64,000 nt of DNA from Streptomyces sp. NBC_00659 (GTDB lineage: Bacteria > Actinomycetota > Actinomycetes > Streptomycetales > Streptomycetaceae). Under the pieces are notes generated by a model. The model was given only the letters and a program-made list of their open reading frames with translations, had not been told where the DNA came from and did no database searches. Where the stretch lies: NCBI RefSeq assembly GCF_036226925.1, contig NZ_CP109031.1, positions 1,550,001 through 1,614,000 on the forward strand, read 5' to 3'. The position numbers were made by a program, and so were the translations under genes. Each line of letters begins with the position of its first letter. Positions within the stretch are counted from its first letter, which is position 1. This document shows, piece after piece, positions 51,089 to 59,189 of this stretch.

Positions 51089-52342
51089 TTGAGCAACCGC
51101 AAGCCGGCCGTTCTCCTGGTCGACCCTGTGTCGGTCGGAGCGGGCTACAAGCAGGCGGTCCGGGACATGGACATGGACGTCGTGTCCCTCTTCACCAACG
51201 AACCGGCGGACCTGAGGGCGACCTGGCCGGACCACGCCAAGGGCGACGACGCCTCCCTGTACGCCACCGAGGCGGCCGAGGTCCTGACCGCTCTCACGGG
51301 GCTCGACCAGGAGATCAAGGCCGTCGTCCCGGGCTCGGAGTCCGGGGTGCACCTCGCGGGTGTCATCGCGCACGAACTGGGCCTGCCCTGCAATGACGTC
51401 GAGCTGTCACGGGCCAGGCACGACAAGGCCCTCATGCGCGACCACGCCGCCTCGCAAGGGCTCCGTATCCCGGCCTACCGCCTGGTGCGCGACCCCTCCG
51501 AGGTCCACGAGGCCGCCGAGAGCATCGGCTACCCGGTCATCGTCAAGCAGCGCGAGGGCGCCGGCTCCATCGGCGCCACGCTGGTGCCCGACACCGCGAG
51601 CGCCGAGAACTTCGAAGTCGTCGACAGGACCAACTACTTCGGCTGGACGGTCGACGCCTGGCTGGTCGAGGAGTACATCCGGGGACGCGAGTTCGCGGTC
51701 AACGCCTTCAGCAGCGACGGCGACCACCGGGTGATCGACATGTGGGAGTACCGCAGGCCCGACGACCGGGACTACGACTTCCCGCTGTGGGACAACGTCC
51801 AGGCCGTGCCGGACGATCCCGACTGGGCGAGGATCGAGGAGTACGTCGTCCGGGTACTCACCGCGTTCGGGGTGCACCGCGGTCCCAGCCACACCGAGGT
51901 GAAGGTCAACGCGGACGGCGTCTTCCTGATGGAGGTGGCCGCCCGGCTCCCCGGCGGCCCCGCCACCGACCAGTGGTCGGAGTTCACGGACATCCGTCCG
52001 TTCCACGACACCCTGGAGTGCTACCTCGGGCGGCGACCCGCCGTCATGGACAAGCCGGTCAACAGCCGCGCCATGTTCGGGGCGATCGCCATCCACAACG
52101 AGGTCGGCCCCGGCACCCTCGTGGCCATGCACGGCCTGGAGCAGGTCAAAAACCACCCCGGTGTCGACAAGGTCCTGGTCTCCTACCAGCCGGGCGATCA
52201 TGTGCCGCTCACCCGCGACATCCTGTCGATCCCGCTGGGCGCCTGGGTCTCCGGCCCGGACCAGGAATCGGTCGTACGGGTGCTCGCGGAGATCAGGGCC
52301 ATGGTCGACCTGGAGATCACGCCGGACACGCCGGCCGTCTGA
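51089..52342 (+). CDS. ATP-grasp ligase (third of three)
   Basis: 417-aa ATP-grasp protein. Features: AVLLVDPVSVGAGYKQAV, LSRARHDKALMRDHAASQGLRIPAY, YPVIVKQREGAGSIGATLV, WLVEEYIRGREFAVNAFSSDGDHRVIDMWEYRRPD, and HTEVKVNADGVFLMEVAARLPGGP for Mg binding. It diverges from the two paralogues upstream, so the three ligases probably act on different pairs of substrates. The proposed start is TTG at 51089 with GAAGGAG 8 nt upstream; the longer in-frame reading is not supported. In the operon just before the BesD-type gene, which may supply its amino acid (inference). Confidence 0.9.
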   Translation: MSNRKPAVLLVDPVSVGAGYKQAVRDMDMDVVSLFTNEPADLRATWPDHAKGDDASLYATEAAEVLTALTGLDQEIKAVVPGSESGVHLAGVIAHELGLPCNDVELSRARHDKALMRDHAASQGLRIPAYRLVRDPSEVHEAAESIGYPVIVKQREGAGSIGATLVPDTASAENFEVVDRTNYFGWTVDAWLVEEYIRGREFAVNAFSSDGDHRVIDMWEYRRPDDRDYDFPLWDNVQAVPDDPDWARIEEYVVRVLTAFGVHRGPSHTEVKVNADGVFLMEVAARLPGGPATDQWSEFTDIRPFHDTLECYLGRRPAVMDKPVNSRAMFGAIAIHNEVGPGTLVAMHGLEQVKNHPGVDKVLVSYQPGDHVPLTRDILSIPLGAWVSGPDQESVVRVLAEIRAMVDLEITPDTPAV

Positions 52343-52410
52343 CTGCGTCCGCCCCGTTCCCGGGCGGTTCTCGCGATCCCATCCCATCAGCACAGGAAGA
52401 AGGACTCAGC

Positions 52411-53184
52411 ATGGACATCAGCAAGATCGACGAGACACTCGGCAAGTTCCTGGCCGAGAACTACACCCCTGAGCGCATCGAGCAGCTGGCGGACCGGTTC
52501 CACCACAAGGGAGTGGTGAAGTTCGACAAGGACGCGCGGCTCGTGCCCGAGGAGATAATGACCGCCGTCCGCGCGGAGGCCGACCAGCTGATCGGCGAGC
52601 ACAAGGAGCGCCGGGACCTGCTGCTGCGCACCACGGGCAACACCCCGCGCAAGATGAGTGTGGTCAAGAGCGAGGACATCGAGCAGAGCGAGCTCATCCG
52701 CACCATCGCCACGTCGGAGTCGTTCCTCGGCTTCCTCGGGCGCGTGGCCCGTGAGCCCGTCATTCCCCAGGTCTCCGAGGACGAGCGCTACCTGATCACC
52801 CACCAGGAGTTCAAGGCGGACACCCACGGATGGCACTGGGGCGACTACAGCTTCGCCCTCATCTGGGCCCTGCGGATGCCTCCCATCTCGTGCGGCGGCA
52901 TGCTCCAGGCCGTCCCGCACACCCACTGGGACAAGACCGACCCCCGTATCAACGAGACCCTCTGCGAGCGTCGGATCGACACGCACGGCCTCGTCACCGG
53001 GGACCTCTACCTCCAGCGCACCGACACCACGCTGCACCGGACCGTTCCGCTGACCGAGGACGGCGCGGCCCGCACCATCCTCAACATGACCTGGGCCGGC
53101 GAGCGTGACCTCGACAAGCCGCTGATCGGCAACGACCGCTGGTGGGAGGACCCGGAGGCGAAGGCCGCGCAGTCGATGATGTAA
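52411..53184 (+). CDS. BesD-like Fe(II)/2-oxoglutarate enzyme, putative amino-acid halogenase
   Basis: 257-aa protein resembling the BesD/ArpA-like family, radical halogenases and hydroxylases that act on free amino acids. Proposed iron ligands are H142 and H209; the position two after H142 is G144 (in GWHWGDY) instead of Asp or Glu, the HxG pattern of halogenases. The spacing of 67 residues between the His ligands equals that in BesD as I recall it (H137, H204). Residues matching BesD substrate contacts also appear: R80, E125, H139, D145, N225, T227, W244/W245. It could instead be a hydroxylase. ATG start with AGGA. Operon member, 126 bp before the antiporter gene. Confidence 0.82.
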   Translation: MDISKIDETLGKFLAENYTPERIEQLADRFHHKGVVKFDKDARLVPEEIMTAVRAEADQLIGEHKERRDLLLRTTGNTPRKMSVVKSEDIEQSELIRTIATSESFLGFLGRVAREPVIPQVSEDERYLITHQEFKADTHGWHWGDYSFALIWALRMPPISCGGMLQAVPHTHWDKTDPRINETLCERRIDTHGLVTGDLYLQRTDTTLHRTVPLTEDGAARTILNMTWAGERDLDKPLIGNDRWWEDPEAKAAQSMM

Positions 53185-53310
53185 GGCCGGCTGCCGACCT
53201 GGAGGTGCGGATGCGGCGCCGCGGCGCGGCGCCGCTCCCGAAGGGCCAGGCCGCGCGCAGGAACGCGCGCCCGGCCCTCTTCATCTGAATTCGGACGGGA
53301 CCTGTCTGAC

Positions 53311-54636
53311 GTGTCCAGTAGCCAGATCACAGCTTTCTTCCTCGACGTCGCACTGATCGCCGGGTTGGCATGGGTAGGTGGCACCGTGGCGCGACGGTGC
53401 GGCCAGCCCGCCGTCATCGGTGAGATCGTGGCCGGAATCCTCCTCGGGCCCACGCTGCTGCACGCGTCGTTCACCGAGGCCCTCTTCCCGATGGAGGTAC
53501 GGAGCGAGCTCAGCGCCCTCGCCGACATCGGTCTCGCCCTGTTCATGTTCGCGCTCGGTACGGAGTTCGAGTGGTCCGCCAAACGCTCGGTCCGGCGTAC
53601 CTCGTTCGCCATCGCCGTCAGCGCGATGGCGGTCCCGTTCACGGTGGGAGCGGGTCTCGCCCTGTGGTGGGGGCCGGGCGAATCCTCGGCGAGCAGGTTG
53701 CCACAGGTCATGTTCATGGGAATCGCGTTGTCGGTGACCGCGTTTCCCGTCCTCGCCCGAATCGTCGAGGACCGTGGCCTCTCCCGAACGCCGCTGGGGC
53801 AGTTGGGGGTGGCCAGCGCCGCGCTCTGCGACATCTTCGCGTGGGTGCTGCTGGGCGCGGTCATGCTGCTCTGCGGCAGCGGCGCACCCTGGCGCCTCCT
53901 CTGCTTCGTCCCGTACCTGATCCTGATGATCGGCGTCGTACGGCCGGCCCTCCGTGCGCTCATGCGCAGGGCGAGCGGCGAGGCCGATCTGGTCGTCACG
54001 TTCGTGGGAGTGCTCGCGTCCTGTGCCGCCACCGAGTGGATGGGGCTGCACTTCATCTTCGGCGCCTTCGTCTTCGGCATCGTGCGGACCAGCGCCCGGC
54101 GCGGGCTGCCGGAAAAGGTGGATGTCCGGCTGCGGCAGCGCCTGGGGTCGCTGAGCAGCCGGCTCTTCATGCCGGTCTATTTCGTGGTGGCCGGCTGGAA
54201 CGTGGACCTGTCCAGCCTGGGTCCGTCCCAACTCCTCGACCTCTCTGTGCTGTTGGCCGCCGCCGTGGCCGCCAAGTTCCTCGCCGCGGCCGGGGCCGCC
54301 CGGCTCTGCGGGATGACGCCGAGGGACTCGGCGGCGATCGGTGCCCTGATGAACACGCGCGGGCTGACCGAGCTGATCGTGCTGACCGCGGGCCGCGAGA
54401 TGGGGTTGCTGGACGGCACCCGCTACACGCTGCTCGTGGCCATGGCCGTGCTCACTACAATGTCCACCGGCCCGGTCCTGAAACGACTGCTGCCTCCCGG
54501 CGACCGGCCCGGACCGGACGCCGCACCTGCCCCGCTGTCCCCGGACTCGGAGCATGCCGGACGGTCTCGGGGCGTCGGGGAACCGGCACACGACGTACCG
54601 CGCGAACCCACCGCGCGTGACGCCCGAGAGCCGTAA
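53311..54636 (+). CDS. Cation/proton antiporter (CPA2/KefB type)
   Basis: 441-aa integral membrane protein with about 11-12 helices of the Na+/H+ exchanger fold: GQPAVIGEIVAGILLGPTLL (typical CPA2 start), LADIGLALFMFALGTEFEW, MFMGIALSVTAFPVLARIVED, FGAFVFGI, MPVYFVVAGWNVDL and GALMNTRGLTELIVL. No C-terminal TrkA-N domain; the tail (from about 400) is disordered. Similar proteins occur at the end of antibiotic clusters and may serve self-protection or pH and ion balance. GTG start with a weak ribosome site. Confidence 0.9.
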   Translation: MSSSQITAFFLDVALIAGLAWVGGTVARRCGQPAVIGEIVAGILLGPTLLHASFTEALFPMEVRSELSALADIGLALFMFALGTEFEWSAKRSVRRTSFAIAVSAMAVPFTVGAGLALWWGPGESSASRLPQVMFMGIALSVTAFPVLARIVEDRGLSRTPLGQLGVASAALCDIFAWVLLGAVMLLCGSGAPWRLLCFVPYLILMIGVVRPALRALMRRASGEADLVVTFVGVLASCAATEWMGLHFIFGAFVFGIVRTSARRGLPEKVDVRLRQRLGSLSSRLFMPVYFVVAGWNVDLSSLGPSQLLDLSVLLAAAVAAKFLAAAGAARLCGMTPRDSAAIGALMNTRGLTELIVLTAGREMGLLDGTRYTLLVAMAVLTTMSTGPVLKRLLPPGDRPGPDAAPAPLSPDSEHAGRSRGVGEPAHDVPREPTARDAREP

Positions 54637-54694
54637 CGCCCCACCGGCCCCGCCGTCGGATGCCCGCCGCACCACAGAGCAAGGAGCCCAGAGG

Positions 54695-55915
54695 ATGTCT
54701 GCCGAGCCCGAAGTCTTACGGGAGACGACCCCGCGCGGTCCGCTGCACAGTTACCGGGAACTGAGGAAGGTGCCCGGGTTCTGGCGGATCGTGGCGGTCG
54801 GCATGGCGTCGAAACTGCCGAACAGCATGGTCGAGTTGAGCCTGCTGCTGATGGTGGGCCGGGCGTACTCGTACACGACAGCCGGCCTTGCCGTGGCCTG
54901 CCTCGCGGTCGGCACGTGTGTGACGTCCCCGCTGCGCGGCCGGCTCATCGACCGGCACTCCCCCCGCGTGGTGCTGCTCGGCTGTCTCGCCGGCTACGGG
55001 GTGGCGACCGGCCTGCTGATCCTGGTGGTGTCCGACCACGGGCCCACCGCCTGGGTCCTCGTGACATCGGCGGCCCTCGGGGCGACGGCGCCACCGATCG
55101 CCGTCCTGATGCGGACCGTCTGGTACAACGCCGCCGACCAGGCCATGCTCAACACCGCGATGGCCCTCGACTCGGCGATGATGGGCACCGCGCTGGTCAC
55201 CGGCCCCGTGCTGGCCGGCTGGCTCAGCCTGTCGTTCTCGGGTGCCGCGCCGCTGGTGGTCATCGTGGTGCTGACCACCGTGGTGGTGTGCCTCCTGCTC
55301 GACACTCCGGCCTCACCGCAGTCGGACAGGCGACGGCACTGGCTGGGACCGCTGACCTCCGCGCCCCTGCGGCGCCTGCTGATCGCCGACGGGCTCTTCG
55401 TCCTGGCCGTGACCGCGACCGACGTGATACTGCCGATCTACGCCAAGGAGTACGACGCCGCGGTGTTCACCGGGGTATACATCGGGGCCCTGTCCGTCGG
55501 CAGCGTGCTGGGCAGCCTCGCCCTGGGCGCCATGCCCAACCTCCTGGCCCGCGGCCCCAAGCTCTCGGTGCTGCTCTGTGTCTTCGCGGCGGGAGTCGGC
55601 ACACTGGCGCTGGCCACCCGGCTCTCCCCGCTGGCGGTCCTCTTCCTCTGTCCGGTGGCGGGACTGGTCATCGGTTCTGTCTTCGGCACGCTGCGTACGG
55701 TGGGAGGGGACCTCGCGAGGAAGGGCGAGATCACCGAGACGATGTCCTGGCTCACCAGCCTGGACATGGCGGGCGGCGCTGTGGGAGCGGCGGTCTTCGC
55801 GCACCTCGCCGTGGTCCAGGGGAGCAGGACGGCAATCGTCCTGGTGCCGTTGGTGATCCTCCTGAGCGCCGTGGTGGGCTGGACCGCGCGGACCCCGGCG
55901 GTCAAGCAGGCATGA
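54695..55915 (+). CDS. MFS transporter with a TTA codon (putative exporter)
   Basis: 406-aa major facilitator with about 12 helices (VELSLLLMVGRAYSYTTAGLAVACLAVGTCVTSPLRGRLIDRHSPRVVLLG ... TGVYIGALSVGSVLGSLALGA). The RGRLIDRHSPR loop corresponds to the MFS motif A region between helices 2 and 3. It is the last biosynthetic-operon gene and the likely product exporter. Codon 8 (54716-54718) is TTA, which would delay its synthesis until bldA tRNA is available. Ribosome site AAGGAG, 8 nt before the ATG at 54695. Confidence 0.92.
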   Translation: MSAEPEVLRETTPRGPLHSYRELRKVPGFWRIVAVGMASKLPNSMVELSLLLMVGRAYSYTTAGLAVACLAVGTCVTSPLRGRLIDRHSPRVVLLGCLAGYGVATGLLILVVSDHGPTAWVLVTSAALGATAPPIAVLMRTVWYNAADQAMLNTAMALDSAMMGTALVTGPVLAGWLSLSFSGAAPLVVIVVLTTVVVCLLLDTPASPQSDRRRHWLGPLTSAPLRRLLIADGLFVLAVTATDVILPIYAKEYDAAVFTGVYIGALSVGSVLGSLALGAMPNLLARGPKLSVLLCVFAAGVGTLALATRLSPLAVLFLCPVAGLVIGSVFGTLRTVGGDLARKGEITETMSWLTSLDMAGGAVGAAVFAHLAVVQGSRTAIVLVPLVILLSAVVGWTARTPAVKQA

Positions 55916-56167
55916 TCCTCCGGCCGCCGCCCCGTGAACCCGCCCTCACCGCAGATGAGTTCGCGTTCGCGCGGTCGGTGGCCTCCAAGTCGGCGGCCGA
56001 CGGTGGCCGACGCTGGATCCACCGCGGGCTGTGCCCCGTCCGACGGCCCTTCCGGGGCTTGGCCGGCGACGGCTCCCGCTCGACCGGCGTCGAGGCAGGC
56101 GCCCGGCGCGAGCCGGGCGCCCCGGGCAGGAGACCCCTGCCCTCCGAGCCGTACCGCGCCCCGTGCC

Positions 56168-56839
56168 CTAAGGCAGTCGCCAGTCCACCGGCTCGGCTCC
56201 CTGCCGCAGCAGCAGGTCGTTGGCCCGGCTGAAGGGACGCGAACCGAAGAAGCCCCGGTCCGCCGACATCGGAGACGGATGCGCGGACTCGATCGCCGGA
56301 AGATCCCCCGGCAGCGGCCGCAGGTTGCGCGCGTCACGCCCCCACAGGATGGATACCAGGGGCTTGCCTCGCGCGGCCAACGCCCGTATCGCCTGCTCCG
56401 TGACCTCTTCCCAGCCCTTGCCCCGGTGCGCGGCGGGCTTGCGCGGAGCCGTCGTCAACGCCCTGTTGAGCAAGAGCACACCCTGCTGCGTCCACGGCGT
56501 CAGATCGCCGTTCGACGGCCTGGGCAGCCCGAGGTCGGAGTGCATCTCCCGGAAGATGTTCTCCGGACTTCCCGGCAGCGGACGCACTTCGGGCGAGACC
56601 GCGAAACTCAGTCCGATGGCCATCCCCGACGTGGGGTAGGGGTCCTGACCGACGATCAGGACCCGGACGTCATCGAAGGGCTGCTGAAAGACCCGAAGGA
56701 CATTCGCCCCCGACGGAAGACAGGTCCGGCCCGCCGCTATCTCGGACCGGAGGAAGTCCCCCATGGCCGCGATGCGTTCGGTCGCAGGGTCAAGAGCCTT
56801 CGGGTTCGCGGTGGCGGCGCATCCGCACCGCGGCGACAC
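56168..56839 (-). CDS. Uracil-DNA glycosylase, second copy, 5'-truncated
   Basis: Family 1 uracil-DNA glycosylase. The catalytic GQDPYP (water-activating Asp), LLLNRALT and HPSP (catalytic His) motifs are intact and it closely resembles the full copy at 57289. The N-terminus is broken: similarity ends at KAL, about 12-15 residues after the normal start, exactly where the duplicated BNR fragment begins (56797-56800). Upstream codons are antisense BNR sequence; the only starts are a GTG at 56839 within it and an internal ATG at 56764, neither with a ribosome site. Probably a decayed or weakly expressed gene that arrived with the island. Confidence 0.82.
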   Translation of the reverse strand: MSPRCGCAATANPKALDPATERIAAMGDFLRSEIAAGRTCLPSGANVLRVFQQPFDDVRVLIVGQDPYPTSGMAIGLSFAVSPEVRPLPGSPENIFREMHSDLGLPRPSNGDLTPWTQQGVLLLNRALTTAPRKPAAHRGKGWEEVTEQAIRALAARGKPLVSILWGRDARNLRPLPGDLPAIESAHPSPMSADRGFFGSRPFSRANDLLLRQGAEPVDWRLP

Positions 56840-57144
56840 GGCCTACGTCTTCCCGATCAACGCCGACGCGGACCGGGTCCCGGCCGACCGGCGGTGCCGC
56901 GTCTTCCGGACGGACGACGCCGGCAGGACCTGGGAACCGCTGACCGCGGGACTCCCCTCCGAGGACCACTACGGCACGGTGCTGCGCGACGCGCTGTGCA
57001 CGGACGACGCGGACCCGGCGGGCGTGTACTTCGGCAACCGCAACGGCGAGGTGTACGCGTCCGCGGACGACGGCGACAGCTGGCAGCAGCTCGCCTCACA
57101 TCTCCCGGACGTCCTGTGCATCCGCGCGACGGTCATGGCCTGAG
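56797..57144 (+). pseudogene. 5'-truncated copy of the BNR gene (right direct repeat)
   Basis: Nearly identical to 40993-41340 (6 substitutions by my count), covering the last 115 or so codons of the BNR gene in frame to its stop. The first 246 codons are missing and no promoter or ribosome site is apparent. It abuts the truncated uracil-DNA glycosylase on its left and is the right flank of the island. Confidence 0.9.
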
Positions 57145-57288
57145 CGGTCGCCCGGGGACTCCAACGGCGCTCGGCTGCAGGCGTCTTGTGCCAGGGAACG
57201 ACCGATTCGGCGACGAATCGGTCATCCCCGGACGCGGGACGGCCACCGGTTTGATCTCCGCCATGTGTACGGCAGTAGGGTGACGCCC

Positions 57289-57966
57289 GTGGCACCACGA
57301 CCGTTGCATGAGATCGTCGAACCGGGCTGGGCGAAAGCCCTCGAACCCGTCGCCGGAAGGATCGCCGAGATGGGCGACTTCCTGCGCGCGGAGATCGCCG
57401 CGGGACGCACCTACGTACCGTCCGGGGCGAACGTCCTCCGGGCCTTCCAGCAGCCCTTCGACGAGGTACGCGTCCTCATCGTCGGGCAGGACCCCTACCC
57501 GACCCCGGGACACGCGGTCGGCCTGTCCTTCTCGGTGGCCCCGGACGTCCGTCCGCTGCCGCCCAGCCTGATCAACATCTTCACCGAGCTGAAGAACGAC
57601 CTCGGGGCGCCCCAGCCGTCCACCGGTGACCTCACCCCCTGGACGAAGCAGGGCGTGCTGTTGCTCAACAAGACGCTCACCACGGCACCCCGAAGGTCCG
57701 CCGCGCACCAGGGCAAGGGCTGGGAGGACGTCACGGAACAGGCGATACGGGCACTGGCCGCCCGCGGCCGGCCGCTGGTGTCGATCCTGTGGGGCCGCCC
57801 CGCGCGCAATCTGCGCCCCCTGCTCGGCAGTCTTCCGGCGGTCGAGTCCGCGCACCCCTCCCCAAGATCGGCCGACGGCGGCTTCTTCGGTTCGCGCCCT
57901 TTCAGCCGCGCCAACGACCTGCTGGCGCGGCAAGGAGCGGAGCCGGTGGACTGGCGCCTGCCGTGA
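57289..57966 (+). CDS. ung: Uracil-DNA glycosylase (full length)
   Basis: 225-aa family 1 uracil-DNA glycosylase, removing uracil from DNA to start base-excision repair. The motifs [33 protein letters not shown] and [21 protein letters not shown] are complete. The GTG at 57289 is preceded by AGGGTGA. Its stop overlaps the next gene start (GTGA). Before the island entered, this gene probably followed the damage-promoter BNR gene directly. It is the intact member of the pair. Confidence 0.95.
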   Translation: MAPRPLHEIVEPGWAKALEPVAGRIAEMGDFLRAEIAAGRTYVPSGANVLRAFQQPFDEVRVLIVGQDPYPTPGHAVGLSFSVAPDVRPLPPSLINIFTELKNDLGAPQPSTGDLTPWTKQGVLLLNKTLTTAPRRSAAHQGKGWEDVTEQAIRALAARGRPLVSILWGRPARNLRPLLGSLPAVESAHPSPRSADGGFFGSRPFSRANDLLARQGAEPVDWRLP

Positions 57967-59060
57967 CACCCGACGGCGTACACGGCGGGCGGCGGGGCGG
58001 GCCGAGCCCTGCCGTGGTGCTGGCCGTGGACTCCGGAGGCTCGGGACTGCGCGTGGCTCTCGCCGCGCACGCGGTGCCGGGCGATGACCGCTCTCCCCTA
58101 CGCCGAGGAGCCCCGGCGCACCCTCATCCGGCCCGGCTCGGCGCCCCGCTGACCTCGAAGGAACCGGTCCGTACCGGGCCGCGCGGGATCTCGGCCGGGC
58201 ATCTGCTGGAACAACTGCTGCCGATGGCACGGCGGTTGATGGCCGAAGCGGGCGCCGAACGGCTCGGGGCCGTCGCCGTCGGCGCGGCCGGCCTGGCCAC
58301 GCTCGGCGACGAACTGCGGGACGAGCTCCCGGCCGCCCTGGCCCGTGAACTGGGCGTACGGCGGCTCGCGCTGGCCGCCGACGCCGTGACCGCGTACACG
58401 GGCGCCCTGGGCGCCCGGGCGGGTGCCGTGATCGCGGCGGGCACCGGCATGATCGCGGTCGGCACCGATCTCACGTCGTGGCGCAGGGCCGACGGGTGGG
58501 GACATCTGCTCGGCGACTGCGGCGGCGGCGCGTGGATCGGCCGCGCGGGCCTGGAGGCGGCCCTGCGCGCCTTCGACGGCCGCCCGGGCGGCTCGGCCCC
58601 GCTGCTGGCACGGGCGGAGGAGATGTTCGGGCCGATGCCGGAACTGCCCGGCCTGCTGTATCCGCGCGCCGACCGGGCCGCCGTGCTCGCCTCCTTCGCC
58701 CCCGAGGTGGCCGGCCTCTGCGGGTGCGATCCCGTGTCCTCGCGCATCCTGCAGACCGCCGCACGGCACATGGCCGAGTCGGCCGCCGCGGTATGCCCCA
58801 CCGACGGTGAGCCCCACCTCGCGCTCACCGGGGGCGTGTTCAACGTGGGCGCCGCGATCCTCGGACCCCTGACCCAGGAGTTGGGCGAGCGGCTGCCGCA
58901 CGCCTGGCGCGTGCCGGCCCTGGGCGACCCGCTCGACGGCGCGCTGCGGATCGCGGCCGACCTGGCGGACGGCCGGCTCGCACTGCCCCCGGACGACCGG
59001 ATGTTGTCCGTGGTGGCCGAAAAGCCGTACGGGGAAATCTATGGCCGGAATTCTCCGTAG
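57963..59060 (+). CDS. BadF/BadG/BcrA/BcrD-type ATPase (N-acetylglucosamine kinase-like)
   Basis: 365-aa protein of the ASKHA (actin/hexokinase) fold: [16 protein letters not shown] (phosphate 1), [12 protein letters not shown] (phosphate 2), [28 protein letters not shown], and a C-terminal LTGGVFNVG adenosine loop. This branch includes N-acetylglucosamine kinases and 2-hydroxyacyl-CoA dehydratase activators; the length and the [10 protein letters not shown] segment fit the sugar kinase group better. No Cys cluster of the activators is seen. The GTG at 57963 overlaps the ung stop, so the two genes are coupled, with no obvious functional link. Confidence 0.87.
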   Translation: MTPDGVHGGRRGGPSPAVVLAVDSGGSGLRVALAAHAVPGDDRSPLRRGAPAHPHPARLGAPLTSKEPVRTGPRGISAGHLLEQLLPMARRLMAEAGAERLGAVAVGAAGLATLGDELRDELPAALARELGVRRLALAADAVTAYTGALGARAGAVIAAGTGMIAVGTDLTSWRRADGWGHLLGDCGGGAWIGRAGLEAALRAFDGRPGGSAPLLARAEEMFGPMPELPGLLYPRADRAAVLASFAPEVAGLCGCDPVSSRILQTAARHMAESAAAVCPTDGEPHLALTGGVFNVGAAILGPLTQELGERLPHAWRVPALGDPLDGALRIAADLADGRLALPPDDRMLSVVAEKPYGEIYGRNSP

Positions 59061-59189
59061 GGCCGACAAGTCGTCGACTACCGATCACTTCTGACTCGTA
59101 CGTAACTCATCAGACAAAAGCGGACGGATACCGCTCACCTGCACCCTCCCCGAACAGGGGAACCCGAGAAACCAGTAACATGCGGCGCC

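Larger units (their letters stand above)
41339..57144. mobile_element. 15.8-kb genomic island carrying a 7-deazaguanine biosynthetic cluster
   Basis: The segment between two 348-bp direct repeats of the BNR gene 3' end holds a Rieske oxygenase, an XRE regulator, three ATP-grasp ligases, folE/queD/queE/queC, two Fe/2OG oxygenase-type enzymes, two transporters and a truncated second uracil-DNA glycosylase. An intact BNR gene at the left and a 5'-truncated copy at the right is the layout left by single-crossover (Campbell-type) integration of a circular DNA carrying a BNR fragment. No integrase, relaxase or att-like short repeat is visible. The intact uracil-DNA glycosylase at 57289 would have been next to the BNR gene before integration. 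Confidence 0.7.

Noticed and set aside
44838..53184. Toyocamycin/sangivamycin-type nucleoside cluster
   Set aside because: No phosphoribosyl transferase, adenylosuccinate-type enzymes, GMP reductase-like gene or nitrile hydratase occurs in the island.
41339..57144. Classical ICE or prophage
   Set aside because: No integrase, relaxase, replication or phage gene, and no tRNA target. The repeats are a 348-bp piece of a protein-coding gene, better explained by homologous recombination.
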